Shown here one piece after another: positions 1 to 14,215 of a DNA stretch of 64,000 nucleotides. The translations under genes were made by a program, and so were the position numbers. Source of the DNA: Tulasnella sp. 424 (taxonomy: Eukaryota > Basidiomycota > Agaricomycetes > Cantharellales > Tulasnellaceae). Under the pieces are notes generated by a model, which saw only the letters and a list, made by a program, of their open reading frames with translations, made no database searches and was not told where the DNA came from. The stretch covers positions 620,001-684,000 of the forward strand of contig WSUB01000001.1 of the NCBI GenBank assembly GCA_019633425.1, written 5' to 3'. The stretch's first letter is position 1. Every line of letters starts with the position of its first letter.

Positions 1-1722
1 ATGAGAAAAGACCTTAGGGCGGGACATACCGGTATACGATATTGTACTTGTGCAAATGCTCCAACGCCAACACAAGCTCCGCAATGTAGAACCTGGCCCT
101 CTCTTCCGAAAACCTCTGTTCCTTCTGTAAGTGCCAGAAAAGCTCCCCGCCACTCTTAAAGTCGGTAACGAGGAAGAGTTCGTTGGAAGTCTGGAAGCTG
201 AACTTCAAGCCGACCAAGAAGGGGCAATCAAGGGACGTTTGCAGGATCTTGCGCTCGCCGATCGTGTGGGCGACTTCTTTCTTGGCGATGATCTCCTTCT
301 TGGATAGGATCTTCATGGCGTAGATGCGGCGGGTATCCTTCTTTCGGACTTGGAAAACTCGGCCGAAGGTACCTCGTCCGATGAGCTTGAGGAACTCAAA
401 GTCTCTAGGAGTGATAACACGTTTAGTCTGGAAGGTGGAGGGTATGTCAGCGTAATCTGTATTAGAAATTGCCGAACCGTTCTACCAACCTTGAATTGTT
501 CGTAAGTGACTTGGACTCGAACGTCTCCTGTGACTTGTTCACCCTCGCGCGCTTGGAGTCTAGTTTGGGAGAAATTAGAATACGGAACCTCTCTCCTAAC
601 ACAAGTGACTTACTTGACCCATTGATCGACAGTCTGATCATGGACGAGAACCGGTTTCATCTCGAAGAAGCCGAGGTAGCCTTCCTCGAGCCCACGATCG
701 TAAACGTTAAATACCAATAATGAGTGATCCGATGTCACATCGCTAGATGTGAAACAGCTTTAGTGCCGAGTCTAAAATGGGTTGGGGAGGAGTGCTTACA
801 AAGTGACTTCGTGCTTCCAAGTCGGGTTGTGGGGTGACATGGTAGATCCGAAGAGCAAACCACCGGCAGGCTTGTCCAACGCCGCCGGACTGGGTGGAGG
901 TGGAGGCAGCCTTCCAGTGGCTCTGGAAGCGGCTTCAAATGCACGAGCAATGCCGCTTGCGGCGAGGGACGTAAGCGCGGTGGACGAGTTATTACGCGAT
1001 AACGGCTGAGCGACGCCTTTGACTTCCTTCTCCTTATCGGAAATTGGATCTCTACTGACGAACTCGTTGTTCTCGAACTGGACGACGACATACGGGCGAG
1101 ATTGTATTGATTTGACGTTGAGTCCGCGAGCTTGGATGAGCTTGACGTGAAGCTGGCCCCTGGATTGGCCGGCGCCGGGACCACCGTTAGTCTGACCGTT
1201 GGTACCGAATTGTTGTACACCATCGTCAGTAGTGGCAGTAGTGGCAGCGGTGGTGGATTGAGCTGTGGCTGTCGTGTTGGTGGATGCGACTGTGGGGACT
1301 GCTGTCGCGGTTGCGTTGCGAGATAGCGGCGGGGGCTTATGCATCTTGAATTGAGAAAGAGACGGTTGGAGGGAGCCTTGAGTGGTTGGGAGAGCTGATG
1401 CAGAAGCGGCAGAGGGTAGACCTTGGCCTGTAGCGCGGGAGTGGGCGGAAGAATCTTGAGGTTGCTGTGGGAGATGGAGGAGATGGTGGGTTTGTAAAGT
1501 TGCTGGGGTAGTAGGCATGCGTGAACCTGGAGGCGCTTGCTGCTGCTTTTCGACTTTGGAAGACGGATGCTCTGGCTGTGACCCCGGATTCGATGCCTGC
1601 TGGCTCTGCTGCTGTTGCTGCTGCTGAGTGGGAGGGATGGAGTCGAAGGGATTCTTGACCTCTGCTCTGGGGGTGGTCTGGTCGTTATTACTGCTAGAGG
1701 TGTGAGACCAGAGTTTCAACAT
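1..1722 (-). CDS. SCH9: AGC-family protein kinase with N-terminal C2 domain, SCH9-like (3' part outside window)
   Basis: The gene starts at the ATG at 1722 and runs off the left edge. The first ~185 residues are low complexity, with a polyglutamine run at about residues 33-39 and Ser/Thr/Ala-rich stretches. A C2 domain begins near residue 189 (GQLHVKLIQARGL) and continues through a second exon around 600-715 (LVFNVYDRG). A kinase domain follows, with the glycine loop GRGTFGRVF, the ATP-binding lysine in YAMKIL, and the segment up to HKYNIVYR just before the catalytic DLK. C2 followed by an AGC kinase is the SCH9 layout, the TORC1-controlled growth and nutrient kinase of fungi. The activation loop and hydrophobic motif are not in view. 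The next gene upstream lies in the same orientation. Confidence 0.88.
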
Positions 1723-1979
1723 GATTGCAAGAGGTAGACTGATTTGGATGTGAAGAGACAGAGTGCACGGCAAAGGCTTAACTGAGGAGAGATACGGAGA
1801 GGATGATGATGATGGTTAAAGAGGTAGTGTGAGGCTCCATTCATATGGGTTTTAGTACGTCGGTCTAACTCGCAATCCTCGCACCGAACACCCGACGCAA
1901 TCACCCCAACCCCCAGAAGCGTGGAGCATCCCCTCCCTTGCAAATCAGATCACCCCAAGCGGGCATCTATCAGCCGTCC

Positions 1980-2673
1980 CTAGTCAGCCTCCCCATCGTC
2001 ATCCTTGCCACGCCTCTCCGCTAGTAGTTCCTTCCCTTTCCTTAGCAAGGACAGCGCTACTCCCACTCCTAATCCCAGTCCAATCGTCTGTATCGCAGTC
2101 CGGCGTGGAAGTCCATCTGATTCGTCACACAGTGAGCGAAAAACCAAGGTCCGAGACAAATTGATGAGTTAAAATGCGGGCACGAAGAACGCGGGAGTCG
2201 GGGTCAGCGATACAATTCCATCTCGGTCACCGGTTAACCTCAGCTCACTCACAAATCACGCATATCGCACTGGCAGTGCCCCCTCCGGCTACGACTTCCT
2301 TGGCTCCCGATAATTGCGGGACCCCAAGTACTTGCGTGCTAATCGCTTTCCAACCTTCCTCAAACGCAACCCATCCGCATCCCACAGCTCCCAGCCGGAG
2401 TGCCTCCTGCCCTCCACCTTTGAACCCGCCCAGTAATACTCGGTAGTTTTTGGTCTTGTTGTAGAAATACCATCCACGGACCGTTGTTGGCGCTCGGTGC
2501 GCGTTCTCCGCCAAAAATCGCAGTGAGCTCATCCGAGAGCCGCGGACGAAACCAAGCATCCCACCAGCGAGGGATGCCGTGACTGGAATAGTATAGACAT
2601 CCGATGAGATTTTTAGTGATCCTGGTTGAGCTTGGTCGAGTTGGTCTTCATCCTTGACGGTCGCCTCAGACAT
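1980..2673 (-). CDS. Small glycine-rich membrane protein, possibly Tim17/22/23-like
   Basis: There are two exons, 2673-2253 and 2116-1980, encoding 185 residues. The intron has a GTGAGT donor and CAG acceptor and keeps the frame. After a short acidic N-terminus come two glycine-rich hydrophobic segments (near TASLAGGMLGFVRG and LGAVGCGWVAF) flanking a conserved-looking block with RMSSLRFLAENAHR and GWYFYNKTKNY. A further hydrophobic stretch and a charged tail (LLRKGKELLAERRGKDDD) close the protein. Glycine-rich paired helices of this sort occur in Tim17/22/23-type mitochondrial inner membrane proteins, but the family assignment is inference. An ATG-like extension of the frame upstream to 2748 is possible; I chose 2673. 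It is divergent from THOC5, with 282 bases between the starts. Confidence 0.6.
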
Positions 2674-2955
2674 GAGACTTTTTGGAATGAGCGTTGCTTG
2701 TGGCGTTGTTCGCACGGGGGCGTGATCCGGGTCCGCCACCCGGGCCACTCGATCCGAGGAGACGTCTCACTGACAAAAGATATGGGGCAATTAGTTTGTA
2801 GTAGTCCCCTACTCTTGCAATGGAATTCGGTCACTCGACTGTTGCTACAACCAACTCTGGTGAACTGTTGAGGAAAGCGGACGTTGTGAGCGTAACTCCG
2901 TGAAGCGCGTCTGTTGGCAAAAGTTCCACCACCACCGCCACCAAGTCGCCTTAGC

Positions 2956-3845
2956 ATGTCCGTCGATGCCTCCGCCGAATCACTCCTAAACACCCTCCGA
3001 CAACTCGCCATCGACCCAAACTCGGCACAGGCTCAACAGCACCCACCTGGAGCACTCATAACCAAGCTTCGAGCGATCAACCGGAACTCCAACACTGCGG
3101 CCAACAGCAAGCGCGAATCCACCGCACAAGTACGAACGGCGATAAATGCGACCAATTTGCAGTTGCAGAACTTGATGTATGAGAGGAGGCATTTGGAGAG
3201 GGAGATTGAGAAGTGTCGGCAGTTTGCGTACGTCCTTGGACGTTGGACCCAAAGCGGTAGAGGAGTGGCTCATAACGGTGGGACTGCTTCTAGGTTCATA
3301 TATCAAGACATCCCGATACACAGCTTAGAGGAGTTTGAAGCCTCGGCTCCGGAAGAGCTCCAATCTCCTGATATAATGGAAGACGAACACCAGCTCATGT
3401 TGAGCCGCCTTCGTTTCGAGCTGTCTGAACGACAAAGGCAAGCCCCCAGTCCTACCGCAGTCCTTTGAAATATCGTATTTACCCCGCATGTTCTGTGGAT
3501 CCTAAAGACTTCAAGCTAAGAAAGAAGCACTCGACAACGAACGAAATACGATCGTGGCGGACACGGAAGCGTTCCAAAAAGACACAGACGGCTTGGCTAA
3601 ACCGCTAGAAGACCTTGGCAACGTGAGTTTTCTTCTTTCCCAGCTCCCAATACCACTCGCTTATGTTGACCGGTTCTCGTTCACAGTTGATGTTGGACGT
3701 TCAACTACGGATTAACAAACTCCTTCCCGCAGCCACCGCATCTCCATCACCTGCTCCCGATGCTCCTGAGGGTTCAACGCCACAACCAACAATCGAAGAG
3801 CCCAAGGACGAGCCTATGCAGGATGCTTCAACGCCGGCGTCATGA
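2956..3845 (+). CDS. THOC5: THO complex subunit 5 homologue
   Basis: Four exons, 2956-3227, 3294-3437, 3508-3622 and 3687-3845, give 229 residues in one unbroken frame. The second intron is GC-AG (donor AG|GCAAGCC). Using the acceptor at 3506-3507 restores the reading ERQRLQAKKEAL. The central region is coiled coil (YERRHLEREIEKCRQF, then YQDIPIHSLEEF and SRLRFELSERQR), which is the THOC5/Fms-interacting protein signature. The C-terminus is Pro/Ala/Glu-rich. THOC5 belongs to the nuclear THO/TREX complex that couples transcription to mRNA export. Fungal members are often short, as here. An alternative in-frame ATG lies at 2914. Confidence 0.82.
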
Positions 3846-4126
3846 ACAACTGGTTGTTCAAACCTCTCGCTGTTCCCCGATTAAGTTATGGATGATACAC
3901 CGCTGTACTCTGGGATTCGGGAATCGATTTCGTTCGCTCCAGTCGATTTCACTGTCTAAACTTTATTTTAACCTGGTTCAGTCCGGTTTATATGTGCGAA
4001 ATTATCCCGTCACCGAACCTTTGCGAAGTAAGAAGAAAACGATCGACTTTGGAAGTGATTGTGGCGCCAGATCACACGCTCAGGAGGCTGTAAATTTCCC
4101 TCCCTCACCAAAGACAACAATCAAGT

Positions 4127-5213
4127 ATGGGGAAGCAGTCGGCAGCAGCCAAGGGTTTGCAAATCAACGGCTTCAACGTGATACGAGTCACATATCCTCC
4201 TACTACTATACACTACATCTATGTCCGCAAGCACGAGACTTCGCAAAACACTCCTTCGACCTTGGCCCTTCCTCAAGACCGGACCCTCTTCGTTGTGAAC
4301 CTGCCCCCAGATGCCGCTATTAAGGAGGTATCGCAGCTCTTCAGCGCTTTTGGGGAGGTGGATGACGTCCGCTTCGGTCATGCGACGGGATCAACGGCTC
4401 CCAGCGCGGGTCCACCTGAGGAGGACGAGGAGATGGCAGACGAGGATGCGGAAGATAGCGATTCGGACTCGGACATGGAGGTAGATGGACCGAAGAAAAA
4501 ACGTAGAAAACTATCACGGAAACAACCGCCAAAGGTCATTCCTTTGCCGACGCCCGACGTCCGGACTCTCCGACCGACTGGCAGCACGGCTCATGTCATA
4601 TTCAAATCTCCGGACGGCCTCCAAGCCGCTCTAAAACCAATAGACACTCCCCTAAAATGGCCCAAGCCGCGGAACCCTCCACTCGGCTTGGCGCATTACA
4701 CGTCGAAATACGACTCGCTGCGGCCCTCGCTGGACGTGGTGAAACAGCATGCGGATACGTCGCTGGAAGCGTATGAATTCATTCGTGAAAGGAAGGAGAA
4801 AGCCAAGATGGGCATTGATGATGAGGACGAAGATGAGGGCGAGGAGAAGAAGCAGAAACCCGCAGCTATTGTCGACGAGGATGGCTTCACCCTCGTCACG
4901 CGCGGTGGACCCAAGCGAGGGCCCAAGGTGGTGACCAAGGACTTTGCAGCCGCCATTCAACATGGAGAGCAGAACGAGGCGGCAGAGCGGTTGAAGAAGC
5001 ACCAAGATAAAATACACCTTAAGGACTTTTATCGGTTCCAAGTGCGGGAGAAGAAACGATCTGGTGAGCAGTTCACGGGAAGTTGTGTCTGCTTCGGAAA
5101 CCTAATAAAATTTCTGGTGTTGCAAAGCCTTTATGGAGCAGCGAAAGAAATTCGAACAAGACAAGGAGGCGATCGAACGACTCAAAGCCAAGCGCAAGTT
5201 CAAGCCCTATTAA
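4127..5213 (+). CDS. RRP7: Ribosomal RNA-processing protein 7
   Basis: Two exons, 4127-5063 and 5128-5213, encode 340 residues. The N-terminus carries an RNP-like domain (TLFVVNLPPDAAIKEVSQLF) interrupted by a long acidic and basic insert, with the second half at TAHVIFKSPDGLQAAL. The C-terminal RRP7 domain includes VDEDGFTLVTRGG, KDFYRFQVREKKR and, after the intron, an Arg/Lys/Glu helix ending KRKFKPY. RRP7 acts in the nucleolus in early 40S assembly and 18S rRNA processing. The stop lies 83 bases from the stop of the convergent CDC7 gene. Confidence 0.92.
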
Positions 5214-5295
5214 TTATAAGAATATGCCTATCATTGATGCTCTACAATCCACTTGGGTGTTCAATTGCATATGATCCCGACGCGGCGGAATCAAA

Positions 5296-7825
<2,530 letters not shown>

Positions 7826-7974
7826 GGTGTGGTGGGAAGAAGAGATGTTGCGAGTTTGTTTACGCGTCACGATCACGCGTTTGACTGAGCCCCTGAACAG
7901 CCAAGGCCCGTTCGACGGCAGCTCCAGTGCACGCACCCTCCTCCGCCAACGCTGGCATCACGCTCACCATCATC

Positions 7975-10393
7975 ATGAAGCCTAGGTTGAATGGCCTGCC
8001 TTTTATTCTTACCACCTGCGGGTCGGCTTCAGCTCTCTCTATCCTGCACTCCGTCGGCTCGCAACTATCCCCGAACTCGACTACTAGTGCGAGCATTTCA
8101 TCAGCATTCCCTCTAGACGATGCAGTCGGTGTTCGTATACCCCCTCGATGGTCCTTCAGCATATCGTTTAGACCTGATACTTGCACCGGACACTCCGAGG
8201 ACCCTCTGGTTTACGATTCGACCGACGTACCCGCCTGGGTAATCTTCGACCCAGAGTACCTCACGTTCTATGGTGTTACTCCTGCAGCAAGCTCGCAGAA
8301 CCTGATCACACTCACCTGCCACCAAGGAGACGTTCAATTGTCTCAATCGTTCAATGTACGCGTCCAAGCCGAGCTTCGGCTACAACCAGCACTCTTGTCG
8401 GTCCTTGTCGTCAGCCCTCGGAACCAAGTCTCCTACGACCTCCAACCATTCATCTCCACAATATTCATAGAGAAATCGAAGCTCAACAGCACCGAGAGAG
8501 ATGATGTCAGCGTTGAGATTGGAGCGGAGACGCCTTGGCTGAGCTGGGATAGGTGCGCCCCATTCCGCAATTGTCGGGCAGCGAATTACGCTGACAGATA
8601 CACTCAAAAGCGCGAGTAAAACATTGCAAGGAACTATCCCGGACTTTTTCATAGCAATTGAGCGTCCGACGAACCTAACCGCTGCTCTCACCTTCGCCCT
8701 TCCATCCGCCAAGCCGGCTACGACTTCGCTCGCTATCACAGTAGAGCCATACATCTTTACGAACTTTGATTATCCAGAAACAACGATTTCCGGAAATTTT
8801 CAGCTCTCCCTTGGTCAGTTTATTCGACAACCTGCCGAGCTCTTGAACGCGGTGTTTCAACCTCCCGATGCCCAAACATGGATGCGTCTCGATTGGAGCA
8901 ACTTCCGGCTCAGCGGAACAGTTCCTGTTGGACTGACATACTCCAAGGCTTCCCTAACACTCGCCGTCCAATCCCTGAGAACCCGTACAAATGCAACCTC
9001 GACCCTTTCCTTCAATCTCTTCACCACCTCAACATCGGAGTCGCCTCCAACAATAACTAGAACCACCCTCGCGTTAGTGATCCTTGCTGGATTGCTGGGA
9101 GTAGCTCTCGTTGCCTTGGCTGCCTACCTCATTATCACGCTTTGCTTCCAACCTCGCCAGTTCGCTGAAGAAAGTCGGACGCCAGGCGCTGAAAAAGAAC
9201 CTCGTATAGTTGTCCCGGACGTCGGTGTTGTCAGGGAGAGCTCTTCGGGAACGGCCGATACGCTTGTTCAGAGATCCCCCGCGCCACCACAGGAGAGCCC
9301 AGTGGAGCCAAAATCGCCATGGAATGGTTGGTTAGGGCTGGGCAAAGTGCTGGCCCTTGCGTCTCCAAAAGACGATAACACACCTCCCTTTATAAACCAA
9401 CCACCCTTATCCCAAGGCCCACATCAAACCATGTCTTCGAGTCCGCAACTCAATGCATTAGGCTTAATCGCCCCCTCGGAAACCGAACCTCCAGCCACAG
9501 CTCGGTGGGCACCGCCTGTCCCCAAACCCCCTCCTGGGTTAACACCTGAACAGACGGCCGAGTGGGTGGATAATTACGTCTGTAAATGGGTAGAGGAGTA
9601 CACTGGAGAAGCCCCCGAGAGTCGAAAGAGAAACAGCAAACATTCGAAAGGATCGTCACGAGCCAGTCAGCCCTCGGCTGGCGTCTCCGGAACGAGTCGA
9701 TGGGAGGGCCTCCCAAACTCGTCCGATCAACCGCATGCTCTTGCTTCAACCGTGGACCCTTCGCACTTCCGACTCGCGACAGATTCAGCACCAAGGAACT
9801 CAGATCCTTCTCTGCTCACGTCGCTACCTCGTCCGTCGATCCGTCGCTCCGCCAGCTGTACAAACTCATCGGCGGTCTCAAGCATTGTCCCTTCGGACAT
9901 AAGCAGTATCGCAAGCTGGGATAGCCTGGACAGTTGGGAGATGGAGCGTCGTCTACATTATGAGGAACCTCGCCGCAGAGGAGATTTCGACCCCACGAGA
10001 CCCGCAAATACTGTCAGAGCGGGTTCTAGACAGCGGGATTCACAGGCCAGACACTCCACCGAGGGACAACCATCGTCCGAGGCTACGGACAACCATCATC
10101 GTCATACGTCGGAGGATGTTCCCAGTATTGTGGTCACGACTTCCACCGAAGGTGCAGCAGGTTCGTCTGAGCCATTGTCACGTCTTGCTCAAGAACCCGA
10201 CGATGTGGCGTCGACGTCAAACGGGTCTTCATCTGAGGTCCTCGATGCTGAGGATAATTCAGTGTACGATCCGGAGGGGGAGGATGAGGTTGTTTTCTTC
10301 CCCAGACCAGTCGGCGCGGAGACTCCTGGGTCTGGTCTGGCTCGGTCTCCGCATCTCGAAGAATTGTCCCGTTTTACGCGGTCATCCGCTTGA
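7975..10393 (+). CDS. AXL2-like single-pass membrane protein with cadherin-like domains; apparent frameshift
   Basis: The N-terminal frame (ATG 7975, alternative 7927) begins with a probable signal peptide, then a cadherin-like/dystroglycan-type extracellular region with motifs such as VPAWVIFDPEYLTFYG and TPWLSWD. The downstream frame, open from about 8542 to the stop at 10393, continues the extracellular region (ITLTDTL, WMRLDWSNFRLSG), then has one transmembrane helix (TLALVILAGLLGVALVALAAYLI) and a long Ser/Pro-rich cytoplasmic tail. This is the layout of fungal Axl2, a bud-site or polarity landmark. The two frames differ by one register and no plausible intron joins them near 8550. A one-base sequencing error or a real frameshift is the simplest explanation. 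Confidence 0.62.
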
Positions 10394-10768
10394 TCAGCGA
10401 TCAACAAACTCTTGCATTACGGTGCGTGCCTTTTTTGCTTTCTGAGTTTGGCAATACTAACTTTCCTGGGTTTTATCTACCAAAACCGTAGCTATGAACC
10501 TTTAATCACCACCAAGAAGCTCAATATCATCATTTTCCGTACAACGCTCAAACACACTGCGCATTCGCCAGTTAAATTATCCAACACGTACACCACATAT
10601 ACCTCTTTATTGTTTCTTGTCACGTCTCATCGGCTGTATCGCTACTGACATCCGCACTGTAACTTGGCATGCCTTTATATCGGATCGCTGCAGTAATTCA
10701 TTATAATTCCAAAAGGATAATGACAGAAATCGTGTATCATCTGTCTATCCGTTCTATATGCTAACACC

Positions 10769-12334
10769 TCAAGAAGAGATGGATAGAGATGACGCCGGCA
10801 CTAGTTGGCGCCCAGAGAGAACGCGCAAAACGAAAGCGAGAGGAGCTCGATTATTCTCCTTATCATCGGATCGAATGGACTTTAGCGCCTCGATAACCTC
10901 CTCTGCAGCCCACGCATCCCGTTTCGCGACGTCGGCGAATTCCCTGAACCGAAGAAAGAAGGCGCTCCGATCGCCCGTGTAGGCGAAACTCAGTGGCACG
11001 CCTGCAAACGCCGCTGCGCACCATTGGATCATCGTTTTGACCTCTTCGTTTCCTCCGAACGCTCCGCAACCCCATAGACCAGTGGCAACGTGCGCGTAAG
11101 GTGTTGGACTCCCCGAGGAGAACGCAGTGTATGCCTTTTGGAGTTCCCGATCGACGTGACCCGGCAAGAGATCGGGCAAAGCGTCTGAAGAAGTGCTGTC
11201 GTACCCGTCCAACTCTAGTGCATCCATGAAGAGCATGGTACGCGTCCGCCAAGGGGAGTCCTTTGTCGGCGGTACAGTGCGGTTGACCCTCGTCATTCGT
11301 GCTGTCCGTCCGTAACCCTCCACCACGACCAGGGATTCTACCCCTACTACGATGAGGACTTCGTCATCTTTAAGCGGAGGAGTCACCAGGACGATCGGAC
11401 ACGCCTCTGGAGTCGTCCCGACCGCGACTTCCTCCATCGTCGCACTCCTCCCGAACCCAACTTGCTTGTTCGCAAACACTACCCCAGCTCCGTCGGGTAC
11501 TCCCAGTAACGGCGGATCGGTGGAAGGTTCTGGCAAAGCGATGAACTCCAGTGGTTTGAATGGCGTGCGACTCGCTTCCGAATCAGACGCGAGCATGCGT
11601 TTGAGTTGCTCGTCATCCGCGTTCTTCAGCGACCTGAGCCGCATCACGACAGGCCACTCCTCCGCCCCTTGTTCTAACCACCCTGGCTCCGTAGCGATCT
11701 TCTCCATATAAGTGAACAAAGCCGTCAAGTATGCGCAAACCGCTTCAAAGTTGGCCGGTTCGTCCGAATACCACAGCGAGAAATCCACGAACCCCTCTTC
11801 TCCCGCCATGGTCATCGACTCCTTGCCTTTCCCCTTCATCATCCAACTCGGCGTAGGAATCGTGCACAGAAACTGATGCACGACCAAACACGCCAACTGC
11901 TTCCTTGTAAAAACCAATTCCGGGTTCTCCGTTGAATCCAACACTTTGATGTACCCATCGGGAAATAGTTCCGGCATCTCGAGGGCCAGTGACAAACACG
12001 CAGGCCATATTTTCTTGAAAAACGTTTGACAGTCCCAGGTTCTTAATAAAAACCTTCTGAGAAAGTCTAAACTCTTTGCGGTCGAGGTGTTGTTTGTTCT
12101 ACTGCCCGCATCATGTACTGTTACAGCGATGCTGTCGATTTGTTGGGAGAGTCCGCCGACATAGGTTGCGATTCCCGGACTGGTAAGGATCGCTCGGAGG
12201 AGGTCAAAAAGGGGCACGGGTTCGTCGGAGGAAGAGGAGGAGATGAGGCTGAAGCGGTCAATGCGTTTGAGGAGTGGAGAGGAAGGGAGGAGGACGACGT
12301 TGGGAGGGGTCGCATTAGTGGACACCTCAGCCAT
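10769..12334 (-). CDS. Poly(ADP-ribose) glycohydrolase-like protein with altered catalytic signature
   Basis: A single long frame of about 521 residues starts at ATG 12334. The PARG fold is recognisable from VVFANKQVG near residue 286, the late segment DRELQKAYTAF, and TGLWGCGAFGGNEEVKTMIQWCAAA near the C-terminus. PARG removes poly(ADP-ribose) from proteins. The usual catalytic signature is GGG, six to eight residues, then QEE. Here it reads GFGRSATMEE, so the glycine triplet and the glutamine are changed while two glutamates remain. Activity is therefore uncertain. A 5' leader with a possible intron (GTGAGT at about 12437) lies upstream. The gene is convergent with the AXL2-like gene. Confidence 0.8.
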   Translation of the reverse strand: MAEVSTNATPPNVVLLPSSPLLKRIDRFSLISSSSSDEPVPLFDLLRAILTSPGIATYVGGLSQQIDSIAVTVHDAGSRTNNTSTAKSLDFLRRFLLRTWDCQTFFKKIWPACLSLALEMPELFPDGYIKVLDSTENPELVFTRKQLACLVVHQFLCTIPTPSWMMKGKGKESMTMAGEEGFVDFSLWYSDEPANFEAVCAYLTALFTYMEKIATEPGWLEQGAEEWPVVMRLRSLKNADDEQLKRMLASDSEASRTPFKPLEFIALPEPSTDPPLLGVPDGAGVVFANKQVGFGRSATMEEVAVGTTPEACPIVLVTPPLKDDEVLIVVGVESLVVVEGYGRTARMTRVNRTVPPTKDSPWRTRTMLFMDALELDGYDSTSSDALPDLLPGHVDRELQKAYTAFSSGSPTPYAHVATGLWGCGAFGGNEEVKTMIQWCAAAFAGVPLSFAYTGDRSAFFLRFREFADVAKRDAWAAEEVIEALKSIRSDDKENNRAPLAFVLRVLSGRQLVPASSLSISS

Positions 12335-12765
12335 CAAGACCGCCTTGTAGTCGTGTCACTCTGCTCTTTTGCAAAAGAAAAATGTTCTGTCACTTCATGC
12401 ACAGATCCCCACGGATGCGGAAAGCATTGATACTCACCTGTAGCAGGGAGGAGAGAGGAATTGGTGGAGTGTCCCATCCTCGCGAGAAGTCACCAAAGTC
12501 ATAAACGCGCGCAAAGGTGAGCGTCCGATCGTCGGCCTCGATGGCCGGAGAGAATAACGAAGAAGCCCATAGCTATTCGATCATATTGTACATGTACTGT
12601 GAGAATAATTAGGTGGAAATGACAGTATACAGTAAGCTACATCGCATAATAAGATGAGGGAAGGGGAGGGAGTCTAGGCAGGGATAACATAAGCGAGCGG
12701 AAGAAGGGAATAGAGCACAAAGAGAGAGAGAGAGGAAATCGGAACCACGTTCGGCCAACTACCGA

Positions 12766-14215
12766 TTACTCCATGCTCGCCACACTCGATAACAACCCGG
12801 CATTATTCACTGCATTCGACTGCATGCTCGGGCCAGCTCCATAAGACTGCTGGCCCTCCTGCCTAGCCATATTCCCAATAACATCGCTCTGCAGCTGCAT
12901 GGGCACAAAGACGACCTTGCTCGACGCGGTCTTGGCCATGTTCTGCAAGGCCTCCAGCTGTCGGATTTGCATGGCGGCTGGGGAGGCCAGGATGTCGGCC
13001 GCTTGACGCATGAGACGGGCAGCGTCGACTTCCGCTCGGGCGGCGATGACTTTGGATTCACCGATACGCTTTTGTTGGGCCGCTGAGGAGAGTGAGGCCG
13101 CTACGTCTGCTGAGAAGACGATGTCCCTACGAGGTGAGAGAGAGGTTAGTCAACGATTATTAATCTCATAAAATAAAGGAGATTTTGCTCACTTGATCAA
13201 AATGCCTTCGATAGCGACACCCCACTTGTCTGCGACGTCACCGACGATTTCTTCAATTTCCATAGCGATGGCGTCTCGTTCGGTGACCACGCTTTGGACG
13301 GCACGAGCACCAACGACGTGGCGCAATGTGGTTTGAGCACGTTCCATCAACGCTTGTCGTAAATCGGTGATACCGAAAGCCGCTCGGTAAGGGTTGGTAA
13401 TTTGGAAGTAGACTTTGAGGAGGAAAGGTGGTCGTTTTGTTAGTCACCGATGCGCCTCGGGCAATAAGGAGGCCATTGGTACTCACTAACGCTGTCAATC
13501 TCGACATTGACGTTATCCCTGGTGATAACAGTCTGCCTTCCGATCGTAGCGATCTGGATCTTGACATCCACAATACGCAAAGATTCGGAGCAGACGTTGA
13601 CGTTGACGAGACCCGGGTCGACGGCCCTGTAGAACTGGCCAAAGCGGGATACAAGACCGACAGAACCTGATTTTTATAAGCGATAGGCGTAAGGATTTGA
13701 AGGTTAACAAAAAGAGAGTCGGGAAAACTTGCCTTGGGCAACAGAACGGTATGGGTTGGGGCAAGGGCAGCAAGGGACGGCGCCGAAGAAGCCGAGGCAA
13801 CCTCCGAGCGCGTTAATCAGGGCTGCGCAGAAGACACGGGATAAAAAAGTGAGTCTCGGCGGCCGCTGGGCAGGGTTTGGTTGCTATGAGGACTTACTGC
13901 CGTAGACACCATGCTCGACCTTGTCAAGACCGATATCTTGTGCATAAGATTGCTACGACGGTGCCGAAAAGCGCGTCAGCAACGGGAGAGAAAAAATTTG
14001 GCTCGATAAACGAGGTAGGCACTCACCTGCATCTCTTCCTTCTTCAGTGGCTGCACTTTAATGAGACCTGCATCCGCGACGGTCCGTTCACGGGCATGGA
14101 TGTTTGGGACGGGCTCATCTGTGACGCCTGGTGCGTGGTGGTCTACGACGCCACCGCTTCTTGATGAGGTTGGTGAAGCAGAGCCAGCGCGCTTGTCGAC
14201 TGCTTTGAAGCTCAT
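12766..14215 (-). CDS. Stomatin/SPFH (band 7) family membrane protein
   Basis: At least six exons run from ATG 14215 to the stop at 12766. Exon 1 ends at 14027. A hydrophobic hairpin follows (INALGGCLGFFGAVPCCPCPNPYR), then the SPFH domain (GLVSRFGQFYRAVDPGLVNVN, TRDNVNVEIDSV, RHVVGARAVQSVV) and a C-terminal tail with VVFVPMQLQSDVIG. Cysteines after the hydrophobic hairpin are likely palmitoylation sites. One intron near 13733 is GC-AG (donor AG|GCAAGT) and preserves the frame exactly. Stomatins are oligomeric scaffold proteins of cholesterol- or ergosterol-rich membranes; some fungal members are mitochondrial. The ORF after the intron at 13140-13195 ends in Met/Gln-rich sequence. Confidence 0.88.

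Noticed and set aside
469..720. Plus-strand open frame of 83 codons
   Set aside because: It is antisense to the C2-domain exon of SCH9, which reads LVFNVYDRG on the minus strand.
735..1223. Minus-strand open frame of 162 codons
   Set aside because: It overlaps the SCH9 first exon in another register and has no domain.
3438..3524. Splicing THOC5 exon 2 to the acceptor directly before AAAGAAGCACTC
   Set aside because: The phase does not fit. The acceptor at 3506-3507 gives an unbroken, family-like coiled coil.
8552..8581. A 30-base GT-AG intron in the AXL2-like gene
   Set aside because: Too short compared with the 50-80 base introns seen elsewhere, and it does not restore the reading frame.
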